51,813 bases of DNA from an uncultured Bacteroides sp. (GTDB lineage: Bacteria > Bacteroidota > Bacteroidia > Bacteroidales > Bacteroidaceae): assembly GCA_947074345.1 (NCBI GenBank), contig CAMTPH010000008.1, forward strand, positions 1-51,813, given 5' to 3'. Shown here one piece after another: positions 1-9,399 of the stretch. The position numbers and the translations under genes were made by a program. The notes beneath the pieces were generated by a model, which saw nothing but the letters and a program-made list of their open reading frames with translations, had not been told where the DNA came from and ran no database searches. Position 1 is the first letter of the stretch. Every line of letters begins with the position of its first letter.

Positions 1-347
1 TACCTGCTGTAGAACTTTCGACTGATGCATTAGATTATCTATCAAAGTTGCCTTATCCTGGTAATATTCGCGAACTGAAGAATTTGATAGATAGAACAGT
101 TCTTATCAATGCTAAAGAGGTGTTGACGGCTGATGACTTTAAGGAGCAATATCAATCTCCCATAGAGCAAAATAAACCATTGACTAGTCTACATGGATTA
201 ACGCTAGATGAAATAGAGAAGCAAACAATCATACAAACTTTGTCGAAGTATAACAATAATCTATCACAAGTTGCTAATGCACTTGGCGTTAGTCGTGCAG
301 CACTATATCGCCGATTAGAAAAATACAAAATAACGCTCAATAACTAA
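1..347 (+). CDS. Sigma-54-dependent response regulator (NtrC family), C-terminal part
   Basis: The reading frame is already open at base 3, so only the last ~114 residues are present. They begin in the lid of the AAA+ ATPase domain, with the family motif YPGNIREL (usually W/RPGNVREL), which sits near sensor II. A linker follows, then a Fis-type helix-turn-helix at the C-terminus (NNLSQVANALGVSRAALYRRL). Proteins of this type remodel sigma-54 RNA polymerase when phosphorylated. The sensor kinase starts 10 bp downstream on the same strand, so the two are almost certainly a two-component operon. The receiver domain and the GAFTGA loop lie outside the window, so a receiver is inferred from the partner and not seen. 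Confidence 0.9.
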   Translation, partial: PAVELSTDALDYLSKLPYPGNIRELKNLIDRTVLINAKEVLTADDFKEQYQSPIEQNKPLTSLHGLTLDEIEKQTIIQTLSKYNNNLSQVANALGVSRAALYRRLEKYKITLNN

Positions 348-357
348 TCTATATGCC

Positions 358-1656
358 ATGAAACTAAAGTTCTATTTTTTATTATTAACGATATTGTTGG
401 TTGCCGTGTGGTCTATCATGCTCGTTATTGCAATAGAACGTAGTGGATGGGCATTTTATGCGGTTGAAGTTCTTATTACATTAAGCCTTATATTTTTATT
501 TATCTTTTATCGCAAAGTAGTAAAACCCTTGCAAACCATTGGTAATGGTATGGAACTGTTGCGCGAACAAGACTTTAGTAGCCGGTTGACTACGGTTGGA
601 CAAGTAGAAGCCGATCGCATTGTTCAGGTGTTTAATAAGATGATGGACCAATTAAAGAATGAGCGTTTAAGACTTCGCGAACAGAATCATTTCTTGGATC
701 TATTAATAAGCGCATCGCCAATGGGTGTTATTATTCTTACATTCGATGGCGAGATATCGATGATTAATAAGGCTGCATTATGTTTTTTAGGGAATGTAAC
801 TGAAGAGGATGTAAAGAACTTACATCTAAAGGATATAGACTTACCTCTCATTGATGAAATAGAACAGATACCTCTCAACTCAACTCAAACTATCCGATTG
901 AGTGATTCCATGATATATAGATGCTCGCGATTATCGTTTATAGATAGAGGATTTGCACATCCTTTTATATTGATAGAGAGTTTAACATCCGAAGTTATCA
1001 AGGCAGAAAAGAAGGCATACGAGAAAGTAATTCGTATGATTGCTCATGAGGTGAATAATAGTGTAGCCGGAATCTCTTCTACACTAGAATCTGTAAACGG
1101 TGTTTTGGAAACAATGAACGATACGGATGATCTGCAAGATGTGATGAAGGTATGTATAGAGCGTAATATCAGTTTGAGTAAGTTTATCACCAACTTTGCA
1201 GATGTGGTAAAGATACCTGAACCGCAAACCAATCTAGTGGACTTAAACAAAAGAGTAGAGGCTTGCAAGATATTTATGGAAAACATTTGTCGCAGCCGTA
1301 ATATTCAATTGAATATGGAACTTTGCAACGAACCTATTAATGTGGATATTGATATTGCTTTGTTTGAACAAGTAATCTTAAACATTATAAAGAATGCTGC
1401 CGAGAGTATAGGTGATAATGGGGATATTTATATACGTACAACTACATCGCCCTTACAATTGGAAATAGGCGATACAGGTAAAGGTATAAGCAAAGAGGTA
1501 GAAACAAAGATATTTAGCCCATTCTTTTCGACCAAACCCAATGGTCAAGGTATCGGATTAATCTTTATTAGAGATGTACTGACAAAGCATAACTGTAGCT
1601 TCTCGCTAAAAACGTATAGCGATGGCATTACCCGTTTCAAAATACTTTTCAATTAG
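358..1656 (+). CDS. Membrane sensor histidine kinase (NtrB-like) paired with the upstream regulator
   Basis: The protein has 432 residues. Two membrane segments (about 5-25 and 31-50) are separated by a very short loop, so there is almost no periplasmic sensor. A HAMP-like linker follows (about 50-105), then a PAS-like region (about 108-200). The dimerisation H-box is MIAHEVNNSVAG with phospho-acceptor His230, followed by the ATPase domain: N-box NIIKNAAES around 342-350, DTGKGI at 372-377 and GQGIGL at 396-401. The H-box HEVNN form is typical of kinases that pair with NtrC-type regulators, which fits the upstream gene. The signal is unknown; the lack of a periplasmic domain suggests sensing in the membrane or cytoplasm. 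The stop overlaps the convergent doxX gene by 4 bp. Confidence 0.93.
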   Translation: MKLKFYFLLLTILLVAVWSIMLVIAIERSGWAFYAVEVLITLSLIFLFIFYRKVVKPLQTIGNGMELLREQDFSSRLTTVGQVEADRIVQVFNKMMDQLKNERLRLREQNHFLDLLISASPMGVIILTFDGEISMINKAALCFLGNVTEEDVKNLHLKDIDLPLIDEIEQIPLNSTQTIRLSDSMIYRCSRLSFIDRGFAHPFILIESLTSEVIKAEKKAYEKVIRMIAHEVNNSVAGISSTLESVNGVLETMNDTDDLQDVMKVCIERNISLSKFITNFADVVKIPEPQTNLVDLNKRVEACKIFMENICRSRNIQLNMELCNEPINVDIDIALFEQVILNIIKNAAESIGDNGDIYIRTTTSPLQLEIGDTGKGISKEVETKIFSPFFSTKPNGQGIGLIFIRDVLTKHNCSFSLKTYSDGITRFKILFN

Positions 1657-2081
1657 TAGATATTCATTGCGAATAAATAGTCTATTGAGTACATACCTGG
1701 TCCTAAGATATATAGTAGTATAAAGGTGATGAGATAGACTATACTTAACTCTTTTTGATCGAAAGGAGCTTTGCGTAGAGCTATGAAACCAGCAACGAAC
1801 ATGGTAAACATCATTGGTATCATGCATAGACGATATAAGAACCCTATCATAAACCCAAAAGCACAAAACAATTCTCCAAAGATTGCAAGCACTAATGAAC
1901 TTTTAATACCTATGCCTAAAGGATCTAGAAAGCTTGTTTTGAGTGTATTAAAGTTCATCCATTTTTGAATGCCATGGCGCATCATTAAAACACCAAAGCA
2001 AATTCTAAATGCCAATATTATAGCCGAATACTTAGGCTCGTCTAATGGTAATGGAAATAAGAAGTTTTCTAAATCAAACAT
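1653..2081 (-). CDS. DoxX-family small integral membrane protein
   Basis: The protein has 142 residues and about four hydrophobic helices. The first helix ends in RICFGVLMMRHGIQKW, the conserved DoxX opening (R..FG..ML.HG..K). DoxX proteins are small four-helix membrane proteins, often linked to redox or quinone metabolism, with no settled biochemical role. The gene lies 92 bp downstream of addB on the same strand, so it may be read through, but a 16-bp inverted repeat touches its start codon and could separate or regulate it. It converges on the sensor kinase gene with a 4-bp overlap of coding ends. The family call is fairly secure; the function is not known. Confidence 0.8.
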   Translation of the reverse strand: MFDLENFLFPLPLDEPKYSAIILAFRICFGVLMMRHGIQKWMNFNTLKTSFLDPLGIGIKSSLVLAIFGELFCAFGFMIGFLYRLCMIPMMFTMFVAGFIALRKAPFDQKELSIVYLITFILLYILGPGMYSIDYLFAMNIY

Positions 2082-2120
2082 AGGTGTTAATTTATAATTG
2101 TTACTTATAAACTAACACCT
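2082..2120 (-). repeat. Near-perfect inverted repeat abutting the doxX start codon
   Basis: The arms are 2082-2097 (aggtgttaatttataa) and 2105-2120, with 15 of 16 positions pairing and a 7-nt loop at 2098-2104. On the minus strand the odd position is a G-T wobble, so RNA of that strand could form a full 16-bp stem. The arm ends at the base before the doxX ATG (2081-2079). It could be an RNA hairpin that controls start-codon access, an operator, or a weak terminator after addB; there is no T-run to support termination. Confidence 0.7.
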
Positions 2121-2173
2121 TATTGGATTAAAAGGTTTGATTTGAGAAATTAAAAACGTAGATGGATTAAACT

Positions 2174-5047
2174 CTATCTTTTACAAATAGATTTAAAATC
2201 GCAATATGTACATCTATCAAGTTCTTCTGTTTGATTGAATGGTACATCTTTATCGAATACCTCTTTCAATAATTCTTGTAGATATTCGCTGAACTTCTCT
2301 TCATAGAAAGCAAAGTTGTTGATAGGCATTTTTTCTTTGCCTTTTCCTATTTCTACAACCGGAGAATAGTTCTCGTTTGCTGCTTTGTGTATATAGAGCA
2401 AGGCCGGTGCAACTATCAATGACTGTTGGCGATACATGATATATGAATACAAGAAAGTTTGGAAGATATAGTTGGCACGGTCTTTATCGCGTGAGAACAG
2501 TTTCTCAATACTTTCGGGTGTTTTGGGTAAACCACCGGTTTTATAATCGACAATACGCAATGTGTCATCTTTGCGGTCTATTCTATCAATAGTTCCCCCG
2601 ATGAGTAGTTTCAAATTGCCCATAGCCGTTTCTACCTGTATATACTCTTGTACTTTTTTCTCCATGCCTTCCATGTAGAACGGAGTATAGTTCAAGTCAA
2701 TCTTCATCAACTGACGCAAATAGGAAGTGATTACTTTGGAGTTGATTAACTGCAAACCATTGTATTCAGGGCGTTCGTCTTCTTTTACTTGAAAGAAGAT
2801 TTTTTTAAAGGCATTATCTACATAACGTTGCAGTTTGACATCATCTTTCAGTAATTGATTGATATCCTCTTCTCTAATCTCTTTGCCATGTGCACTCAAA
2901 TCTTTATAAATCATTTCGGCCGATCCATGAAAGATAGTTCCGAATAGAGCTGAGTCAATCTCGGCACTTACTTCATCTGGCTTCTTTAATCGCGCTATCT
3001 GTGCGAAATAAAAACGCAATCTACAATCTAAATAAGAATTTAGAGCTGATGGAGAAAGCTTAATCGCATTCGGATTACTATTGGTGTCATAGCGCGATAA
3101 CATACGCGATATAATCTCAGGTGATTTCTCAATGGTAATCTCACGCATAGCTTGAGGGGACTGTCCCGCTTCTAGATATTCAATCGAAATATCATGATTC
3201 CATTCAACTAAGAATTGTAGCATAAAGCGCGACCATTCTCCACGGTTCAAACCATCTGATGATGTGTTGTACATCAAAGTGATATTCTCTGCACGTTGAA
3301 TTAATCGGTAGAAATAGTATGCATAAACCGCATTCTTATGTTCGATGGTAGTCATGCCAAATGCTTTGCGCAGATTGTATGGTATGAAAGATGAATCACC
3401 TCCCGATTTAGGCAACTGACCTTCGTTTAAAGATAGCATCAATAGATTTTTGAAATCAAGATTACGTGTTTCGAGCACACCCATTATCTGCATACCAATA
3501 GCCGGTTCGCCATGGAATGGGATATTAGTAGGAGTAAGTAATCTATTCAACAAACGCTTGAATGTATCTATTTTTACTTCCAACTCTCCACTTTCAATTA
3601 AGCTATATAGACGATTTATAAGAGTATAGCATTTAAACAATGACTCTCTATATAGTTGATTAAAGATATCATCCGAACCATCTTCTGAACGATAGATAGC
3701 AGATACTTCTTTCAGTAGCACGAGTAGATAATTACATAGATCAAGATTGCTAGATACAGGAGTAAATACTTTAGTCAAGAACTCATCTTTCTTTAATTCA
3801 GAAGGTAGTGGATAGAAACGATTACTCTTGGTCAACTCTCTCTCTAGCCTATCGGCAACCGAAGAACATTGTCGGGTATATGGATGCTTAAGCACAGTTT
3901 GAACAGCAGCATGCAAATATCTACCTTCTTTGTGTCGATAACCGCTAGTTTGCAACTCAAGCAACGCATTGATAAAACTATATGCAGGAGTCTGCGCTAA
4001 AGGAAATCCCATGGTGATATTTACATTCTTAACATCATCGGGGATAGAATGAAGTACAGGCAATAATACTGCTTCATTGCAAAGCACTACAGCACATTCT
4101 TTCTCTTGTTGTGTGTATGGCTTAATGTCTTCAATCCATTCAGGTAGATAGCGCGCTTGTGCATTCTCTGTAGGAGCAGATATGTACCGTACCTTTTTGG
4201 GGTATTGTAATTTATCGAAATAGGAAGCAGGTAGTTCATTCGAGAAATCACGAAGATTGCGTAAGATAAACTCTCCAGCTTCGTGAGTTGATTGGTTTGC
4301 TTGTTTTTTTGTATAAAACAAATCATAATCCCAATAAAAGAGAGCTTTTCCCTTATCTTGCAATATCTTAAAGAAACGATGTTCTACAGTATTCAATACA
4401 TTGAATCCAACAAAAACAAATTTGTCGTAGTGTAACTGTTCTGTATCAATCGATTCGATTACATCACGATACATCATACCTTCGTAAGCAATGCCAAGCG
4501 ATCTGAGTTGTGCTTTGTATTTAGTGTATATGCTACCTAAACAGTTCCAAAGAGAGACGAATTTCTCTTTCAGTTCAGTTTGTTTCTCAATTGAGAAATT
4601 TTGAAAGAACTGACGGATGGCTTCTTCTTGTTCGCTATCAAGATAATCAAGATCATCCATGATGCCTTTCAACTCTTTGAGATTGGTAAATAGCTTATCG
4701 GCATCTACTAAGTTCTTATCTACATCATCAAAATCGCCAATAAGAAGTTCGCCCCAGAAATAAAAATCGTCTAACGACTCATTGCTTCCGGTCTCTTCTT
4801 TGAATATCTTATATAGTTCGCAAACCAAACGGATAGGATCGCCTAGCTTTAATGTAGACAATTGTTGAAACAGTTCGCTAATGCTAACATAAGCAGGAGA
4901 CCATATAGGTTGATTGGACTGATTGGCAAGATACTCATTGAAGAATAGGCTGGCGCGTTTGTTGGGAAATACCATAGCCACACGAGATAAATCATTGCCT
5001 ACTTTGCTATATAGATCTTGAGCAACTAACTGGAGAAATGTTTCCAT
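2174..5047 (-). CDS. addB: AddB-like nuclease subunit (PD-(D/E)XK with iron-sulphur cysteines)
   Basis: The protein has 957 residues. The C-terminal third is a RecB-type nuclease domain: Asp821 in IDRIDR, then VDYKTGG with Asp834 and Lys836. Four cysteines placed as in AddB-type 4Fe-4S staples are present: Cys675 (LDCRLRFYF) upstream of the nuclease core, and Cys946, Cys949 and Cys955 at the extreme C-terminus (CTYCDFKSIC). The N-terminus begins VAMVFPNKRASLF and I see no Walker A loop, unlike Bacillus AddB, so this subunit is probably not an active motor. It sits 33 bp after the UvrD-type helicase in the same direction. Together they would resect double-strand breaks for RecA loading. The symbol is by family resemblance. 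Confidence 0.88.
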   Translation of the reverse strand: METFLQLVAQDLYSKVGNDLSRVAMVFPNKRASLFFNEYLANQSNQPIWSPAYVSISELFQQLSTLKLGDPIRLVCELYKIFKEETGSNESLDDFYFWGELLIGDFDDVDKNLVDADKLFTNLKELKGIMDDLDYLDSEQEEAIRQFFQNFSIEKQTELKEKFVSLWNCLGSIYTKYKAQLRSLGIAYEGMMYRDVIESIDTEQLHYDKFVFVGFNVLNTVEHRFFKILQDKGKALFYWDYDLFYTKKQANQSTHEAGEFILRNLRDFSNELPASYFDKLQYPKKVRYISAPTENAQARYLPEWIEDIKPYTQQEKECAVVLCNEAVLLPVLHSIPDDVKNVNITMGFPLAQTPAYSFINALLELQTSGYRHKEGRYLHAAVQTVLKHPYTRQCSSVADRLERELTKSNRFYPLPSELKKDEFLTKVFTPVSSNLDLCNYLLVLLKEVSAIYRSEDGSDDIFNQLYRESLFKCYTLINRLYSLIESGELEVKIDTFKRLLNRLLTPTNIPFHGEPAIGMQIMGVLETRNLDFKNLLMLSLNEGQLPKSGGDSSFIPYNLRKAFGMTTIEHKNAVYAYYFYRLIQRAENITLMYNTSSDGLNRGEWSRFMLQFLVEWNHDISIEYLEAGQSPQAMREITIEKSPEIISRMLSRYDTNSNPNAIKLSPSALNSYLDCRLRFYFAQIARLKKPDEVSAEIDSALFGTIFHGSAEMIYKDLSAHGKEIREEDINQLLKDDVKLQRYVDNAFKKIFFQVKEDERPEYNGLQLINSKVITSYLRQLMKIDLNYTPFYMEGMEKKVQEYIQVETAMGNLKLLIGGTIDRIDRKDDTLRIVDYKTGGLPKTPESIEKLFSRDKDRANYIFQTFLYSYIMYRQQSLIVAPALLYIHKAANENYSPVVEIGKGKEKMPINNFAFYEEKFSEYLQELLKEVFDKDVPFNQTEELDRCTYCDFKSICKR

Positions 5048-5080
5048 CTTATATATTGTATTTACTTCTTATGAATTCAA

Positions 5081-8000
5081 TTAATTAACACGTTCGATAT
5101 GTTTATCGGCAACATACCATATGTAACCACAGATGTTTTGATAACCCATCTTTTGCAATAGTTGCATATATCCGCGAACTTGCTTTTCGTATTTCTTATG
5201 AGGCGAACCAAATTTGAAATCTACTACAATCGTTTGTTTATCATCCATCATCACACGGTCGGGACGACGAGTTTGCAAAACACCATTCTCATTGTATATG
5301 ATAGCACATTCATTAAACAAACGCCAATGATTAGAATACCACTCTTGTATCTCGGGTTGCGCAAATGCTTGATGAGTAAATTCTCTTATTTCATCCACTT
5401 CATCATGATTGCCAATAACACCATCAAATACCAATTTATCGATGGCACGATCTATATCGTTAATCGATTCAATGGTAGAGAATAGCGTATGTAGCAATTG
5501 CCCACGATTGATAAATCGACTATCAGATTCTTTCTCGTCTATACCTTGAATGAAGTCAGCCGATTTATTTGATTGTCTAAATTCAATATCATGCTCGAGA
5601 GATTGCATTTTAATAGGCAGTTTATTGGGCTTTTGAGTCAATTTATTTGTCGATACTTTGTCTTTCTTCTCGGTCGATATACAAAGTTCGCCCAATTGGA
5701 ATGTATCTTCTTCATCAGACCAATGAATCTTAAATTTCAAAGCCGCATCGGGTAGGGCATTAGACAACAACTCAGACATTGTACTACTTTGATCCTTGCG
5801 AGTCCAGATAATCAAATTCTTACTTGCTCTGGTAAATGCTACATAGAGTAAGTTTAAGTTATCAACCCATAGTTGCAAACGCTCTCTCTGATAATCATTC
5901 AGATAAATAGACGAAGCCATTTTGGAAGAATAGTTAACAGGAACTAGATCTAATTCATTGTATGGCATTTCTAAAGGTGCACACCATACCAGTTGGTCAT
6001 TCGTTTCATTCTCCATTTTCCAATCACAGAAAGGAATAAGAACCGTATGAAACTCTAAACCTTTTGACTTGTGGATAGAGTAAACACGTATACCTTCTAA
6101 TTCACCACTTGGAATAGTTTTGCTGCAAAGTTTATCATCCCAACATTGAATAAAGGTATCCAACTCCGAAGAGTTATTTTGTAGATAATCTGTAACTGCA
6201 TCAAAGAAAGCAAACAGATAAGCATCTTGTTGCTCTATACGATTCATCTCAAACAAGCGGAATAGCTCTTCTAATAATTCATATAATGGTAATAAGCGTA
6301 ATCGCTGTATATCTTCAACAAACTCCGTTGGAAGGTATTTCTCTGGACTATCAGTCAATATCTGATTGATTGTTCCTTCAAAACCTTTTATCTGAACTTG
6401 ATAATTGGTGATTAACGAAGCGCGAGCTATGCTGTTATCTGGATTCGATAAATAGCGTAATGCATCTATCAACATACATATAGTCGATGAAGCATCCAAG
6501 CGGAAAGCTTCATCAGACACAACTTTACAATTGATCTCTTTATCAAAATAGTCGGCAATCTTGGGGATTGTTTTATTCTTTCTGACCAATATTGTAATGT
6601 CATTCATCTTAACTCCCGCAGCAAGCAATGATTTTACCTCTTCGCCCATGCGATAGAGTGTTTGATAGTTGTAATCGCTTTCTTTCTTTTCTTCCTCAGT
6701 AGCCTCTTTCTTCTTTTTCTCGATTTCAATAAAGTTTATCTTCACATAACCTTTATCTACTTTCTTAGGAGATTCTTGTGCTACATCCGAATAAGCTTTT
6801 AGTAGTGGCTCGCAGTCTTGATTTAACTGCTCGCGATAGATTGTATTGAGATATTGAACGGTAGATTTAAAGATCTCATTATTGAAGTTAATGATATTAG
6901 CTTCGCTTCGCCAATTAGTCTTCAGAGATTCTACACGAATATCGAAATGGTCCAATTTATGGTTTAAACCATTCAAGATACCCCAATCGCCATTACGCCA
7001 ACGATAGATAGATTGTTTAACGTCACCAACAATCAAACTATCGGCTCCTTGCGATAATCCTTCGAGTAGCAATAATCTAAAGTTATCCCATTGCATTCTA
7101 CTTGTATCTTGAAACTCATCAATCATCACATTGCGAATGTTCGTTCCAATCTTCTCGAAAACAAACGATGAATCACCATCTTTCACTAAATCATGCAACA
7201 AAGCATTCGTGTCAGACAATAAGAAGCGATTGTGCTCTTTGTTGAGTACTCTTACCTCATCGTCAATATTGTTTAGAAGTTGCAATTTATTAAGGTGTTG
7301 CAAAGAGAGTTGGCAGCTATTTAAGATACGATTATTCTTACTGCGAAAAGATTCGGCAGTATCTAAGATCTCCATTAGTTCTCTTTCAACTAAAGAGATA
7401 ATTTGAGAATAATAAGGAGAAGTCTTTGTTACCCAATTCTTAGAATCATCTAGGCAGTCTTCTACTGTCTTATTGCGTATTTCATCACCTATATCACCAC
7501 GCTTTAACTTGTTGAAGTAACTACAGATGCCTTTCGATTTGTTCTTGAAATCATCTACAACCAAGTCGTTTTCGAAGATTACATCAAAGAACTGTTCAGA
7601 GAATCCTTCCATTTGAGATAATGCTTCTACTTGTAATTCTTTTAGCTCTTTTCTGTATTGAGTAATTAATCCCGGATTATTCAGAATTTTATCGCGTAGT
7701 ATTCTACCTTTCTCTATATAGCCTTCATCAAATATGTTTCGTCCAAACTTCTTAATCTCTTGGGCTACATTCCAACGTTTATCATCGGCTATTCGCTCAT
7801 AGATATAATCTAACAACCAGGCAAGAGTAGGCGAGTTGATATCAAGCTTCTCAATCATGCTATCTACTGAATCGCTCAATACCTCAGCATTGTTTAATTC
7901 GATATTCAGGTTTGGACTTAACTCAAGTTCACGTGCTAAATTGCGCATTACCGATTGAAAGAAAGAGTCAATCGTTTCTACTCGAAAGCGGCTGTAATCA

Positions 8001-8293
8001 TGGAGCATGTAGTTTAATGCTATACCGGCTGCTTTTCGAATCTCATCTTCTGATTTATGGGTAGCTTTTATTAAGCTATCCACATATGAGTTAGAATCAG
8101 GATCGTTTTTCCATATACCATAAAGCTGTCCTAAGATACGTTCTTTCATCTCAGTGGTTGCTTTATTGGTAAAGGTTACCGCTAGAATATGACGATAAGC
8201 ACGAGGATTTTCAATAAGCATTTTAATGTACTCTACGGCAAGTGTATACGTTTTGCCCGAACCGGCAGAAGCTTTGTAAACTAAAAGTTCCAT
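5081..8293 (-). CDS. addA: AddA-like UvrD/Rep helicase-nuclease
   Basis: The protein has 1070 residues and is a superfamily 1A helicase with a C-terminal nuclease. The Walker A loop is ASAGSGKT (Lys14). Walker B/motif II is MIDEFQDTS with Asp392-Glu393, followed by VGDVKQSIYRWR (motif III). Further helicase motifs include SIHKSKGLEF and LLYVAFTRA. The C-terminal domain has Asp1012 (RRPDRV) and VVDFKFG (Asp1025, Lys1027), then QVRGYMQLL, the RecB-nuclease pattern. With the AddB-like gene 33 bp downstream it forms a two-subunit double-strand-break resection enzyme. A minus-strand TATCTTTG box lies 23 bp upstream of the start. The gene is complete. Confidence 0.93.
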   Translation of the reverse strand: MELLVYKASAGSGKTYTLAVEYIKMLIENPRAYRHILAVTFTNKATTEMKERILGQLYGIWKNDPDSNSYVDSLIKATHKSEDEIRKAAGIALNYMLHDYSRFRVETIDSFFQSVMRNLARELELSPNLNIELNNAEVLSDSVDSMIEKLDINSPTLAWLLDYIYERIADDKRWNVAQEIKKFGRNIFDEGYIEKGRILRDKILNNPGLITQYRKELKELQVEALSQMEGFSEQFFDVIFENDLVVDDFKNKSKGICSYFNKLKRGDIGDEIRNKTVEDCLDDSKNWVTKTSPYYSQIISLVERELMEILDTAESFRSKNNRILNSCQLSLQHLNKLQLLNNIDDEVRVLNKEHNRFLLSDTNALLHDLVKDGDSSFVFEKIGTNIRNVMIDEFQDTSRMQWDNFRLLLLEGLSQGADSLIVGDVKQSIYRWRNGDWGILNGLNHKLDHFDIRVESLKTNWRSEANIINFNNEIFKSTVQYLNTIYREQLNQDCEPLLKAYSDVAQESPKKVDKGYVKINFIEIEKKKKEATEEEKKESDYNYQTLYRMGEEVKSLLAAGVKMNDITILVRKNKTIPKIADYFDKEINCKVVSDEAFRLDASSTICMLIDALRYLSNPDNSIARASLITNYQVQIKGFEGTINQILTDSPEKYLPTEFVEDIQRLRLLPLYELLEELFRLFEMNRIEQQDAYLFAFFDAVTDYLQNNSSELDTFIQCWDDKLCSKTIPSGELEGIRVYSIHKSKGLEFHTVLIPFCDWKMENETNDQLVWCAPLEMPYNELDLVPVNYSSKMASSIYLNDYQRERLQLWVDNLNLLYVAFTRASKNLIIWTRKDQSSTMSELLSNALPDAALKFKIHWSDEEDTFQLGELCISTEKKDKVSTNKLTQKPNKLPIKMQSLEHDIEFRQSNKSADFIQGIDEKESDSRFINRGQLLHTLFSTIESINDIDRAIDKLVFDGVIGNHDEVDEIREFTHQAFAQPEIQEWYSNHWRLFNECAIIYNENGVLQTRRPDRVMMDDKQTIVVDFKFGSPHKKYEKQVRGYMQLLQKMGYQNICGYIWYVADKHIERVN

Positions 8294-8315
8294 ATATAGA
8301 ATATTGTTTGAATGA

Positions 8316-8323
8316 CAAAGATA
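8316..8323 (-). promoter_or_regulatory. Putative -7 box for addA-addB
   Basis: The minus strand reads TATCTTTG, a full match to the Bacteroidetes TAnnTTTG element, 23 bp before the addA ATG. I find no clear TTG about 20 bp further upstream, so this is half a promoter by sequence. Confidence 0.5.
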
Positions 8324-8414
8324 AAAGAATAACTTAAAAGGGGGATAGAGAATTCTTAAAAATATATTTTACCTTTAAAACGCAATGATTGTTATTATAT
8401 TTAACAAAAAGCGC

Positions 8415-8422
8415 TATATTTG
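8415..8422 (+). promoter_or_regulatory. Putative -7 box for the 8449 outer-membrane gene
   Basis: The sequence TATATTTG matches TAnnTTTG, with a TTG at 8389-8391 about 23 bp upstream. It lies 26 bp before the ATG at 8449. Because it falls inside the longer open frame that starts at 8389, it argues for the later start codon. Confidence 0.6.
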
Positions 8423-8448
8423 TGTTGAAATTTATTAAATATAACACA

Positions 8449-9012
8449 ATGATTAAAAAAACAACACTGTGTATTATTGCATTATTTGCAATGGTACTAT
8501 CAATCTCAGCACAAGATTCTTTTAAACGTCATGAAGTATCAATCGGTTATGGTTTTAAACCCACTTCAGATTGGGTTGATTCATTCTCAGATGCATGGGG
8601 AGGTCTTGCCGGATTGAAATCAAAGAATGACACTTCATTTGGTTCACTTAGTCTAACTTACAACTATCGATTAACAAAAATGTTTGGTATTGGTGGTGTA
8701 CTTTCTTATTCAAACAGACACAAAGAATGGATAGACAGTGATAAAGGTAAACAAAAAATGAATTATTACACTGTAATGCCACGCGTAAAAGCTGAATGGC
8801 TTCATGGTAAAATCTTTACTCTTTATTCTTCATTAGCTGCAGGTGTCACTATTTATAATGATAAATTTGGTAGCGAAACAGAATCAAAAGTATGCTTTGG
8901 TTGGCAAGTATCACCTATTGGTGTAGAAGTAGGTAATTGTATTGCCGGATTCGCTGAACTAGGTATAGGCCAATTAGGTGTATGTCAACTTGGTGTTAGA
9001 TGCCGTTTTTAA
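8449..9012 (+). CDS. Secreted outer-membrane beta-barrel-like protein, unknown function
   Basis: The start at 8449 gives 187 residues with a clean signal peptide: MIKKTTLCIIALFAMVLSISA, then Gln-Asp after the likely cleavage site. The frame is open 20 codons further upstream, but a promoter-like box lies inside that extension and the signal peptide only makes sense from 8449. The mature part has alternating hydrophobic and polar strands with many Gly and aromatic residues (EVSIGYGF, SLTYNYRLT, GIGGVLSYS) and ends in VCQLGVRCRF, a terminal aromatic typical of outer-membrane barrels. A small eight-strand OmpW/OmpX-like barrel is plausible. I do not recognise a named family. A strong terminator follows, so it is probably monocistronic. 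Confidence 0.8.
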   Translation: MIKKTTLCIIALFAMVLSISAQDSFKRHEVSIGYGFKPTSDWVDSFSDAWGGLAGLKSKNDTSFGSLSLTYNYRLTKMFGIGGVLSYSNRHKEWIDSDKGKQKMNYYTVMPRVKAEWLHGKIFTLYSSLAAGVTIYNDKFGSETESKVCFGWQVSPIGVEVGNCIAGFAELGIGQLGVCQLGVRCRF

Positions 9013-9035
9013 TTTCCCCTCTTAATATTTAAGTT

Positions 9036-9067
9036 AAAGCCTGGATGATTTTCATTCAGGCTTTTTT
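9036..9067 (+). terminator. Rho-independent terminator
   Basis: The stem aaagcctg (9036-9043) pairs with caggcttt (9057-9064), followed by a T-run. It ends the transcript of the barrel-like gene. Confidence 0.85.
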
Positions 9068-9335
9068 ATTGTTTAATTGTTAATGTTGACACACATGAGT
9101 GTTAATTGCTGACCTGTTGTTAGTTAACGATAATGTCATCATTTTAAATCCTATCTACTATTAAAGCCTTTAATGTGGTATGTTGCAACATAAATTATCA
9201 TTTATATTAGATTTGTTGTGTAAAATATTTCTAAAGAGTCTTTCAATTCCATTTGTTGTTAAAATTATTATTATACACCTTATTTGATAACAAAATGATT
9301 GGTTTGGGTAATAATTATCAAAATATATTATAGGA
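9068..9335. other. AT-rich intergenic stretch without a gene
   Basis: No convincing open frame is present. The only structure I see is the 12-bp palindrome ATGTTGCAACAT at 9180-9191. It lies about 150 bp upstream of the metalloprotease promoter and could be a regulator site, though short palindromes are not rare in such DNA. Confidence 0.4.
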
Positions 9336-9367
9336 TTTGTGACATTATGTTAGATGTCGTAGCTTTG
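9336..9367 (+). promoter_or_regulatory. Bacteroides-type promoter for the metalloprotease
   Basis: TTTG at 9336-9339, a 20-bp spacer, and TAGCTTTG at 9360-9367 match the -33/-7 consensus with ideal spacing. The predicted leader is about 50 nt and contains a small hairpin (actttg 9377-9382 with caaagt 9388-9393). Confidence 0.75.
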
Positions 9368-9399
9368 CATTCGAATACTTTGAGAAACAAAGTGTACTC

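Noticed and set aside
8389..8448. N-terminal extension of the barrel-like protein
   Set aside because: A TATATTTG promoter box lies inside it, and the signal peptide begins properly at 8449.
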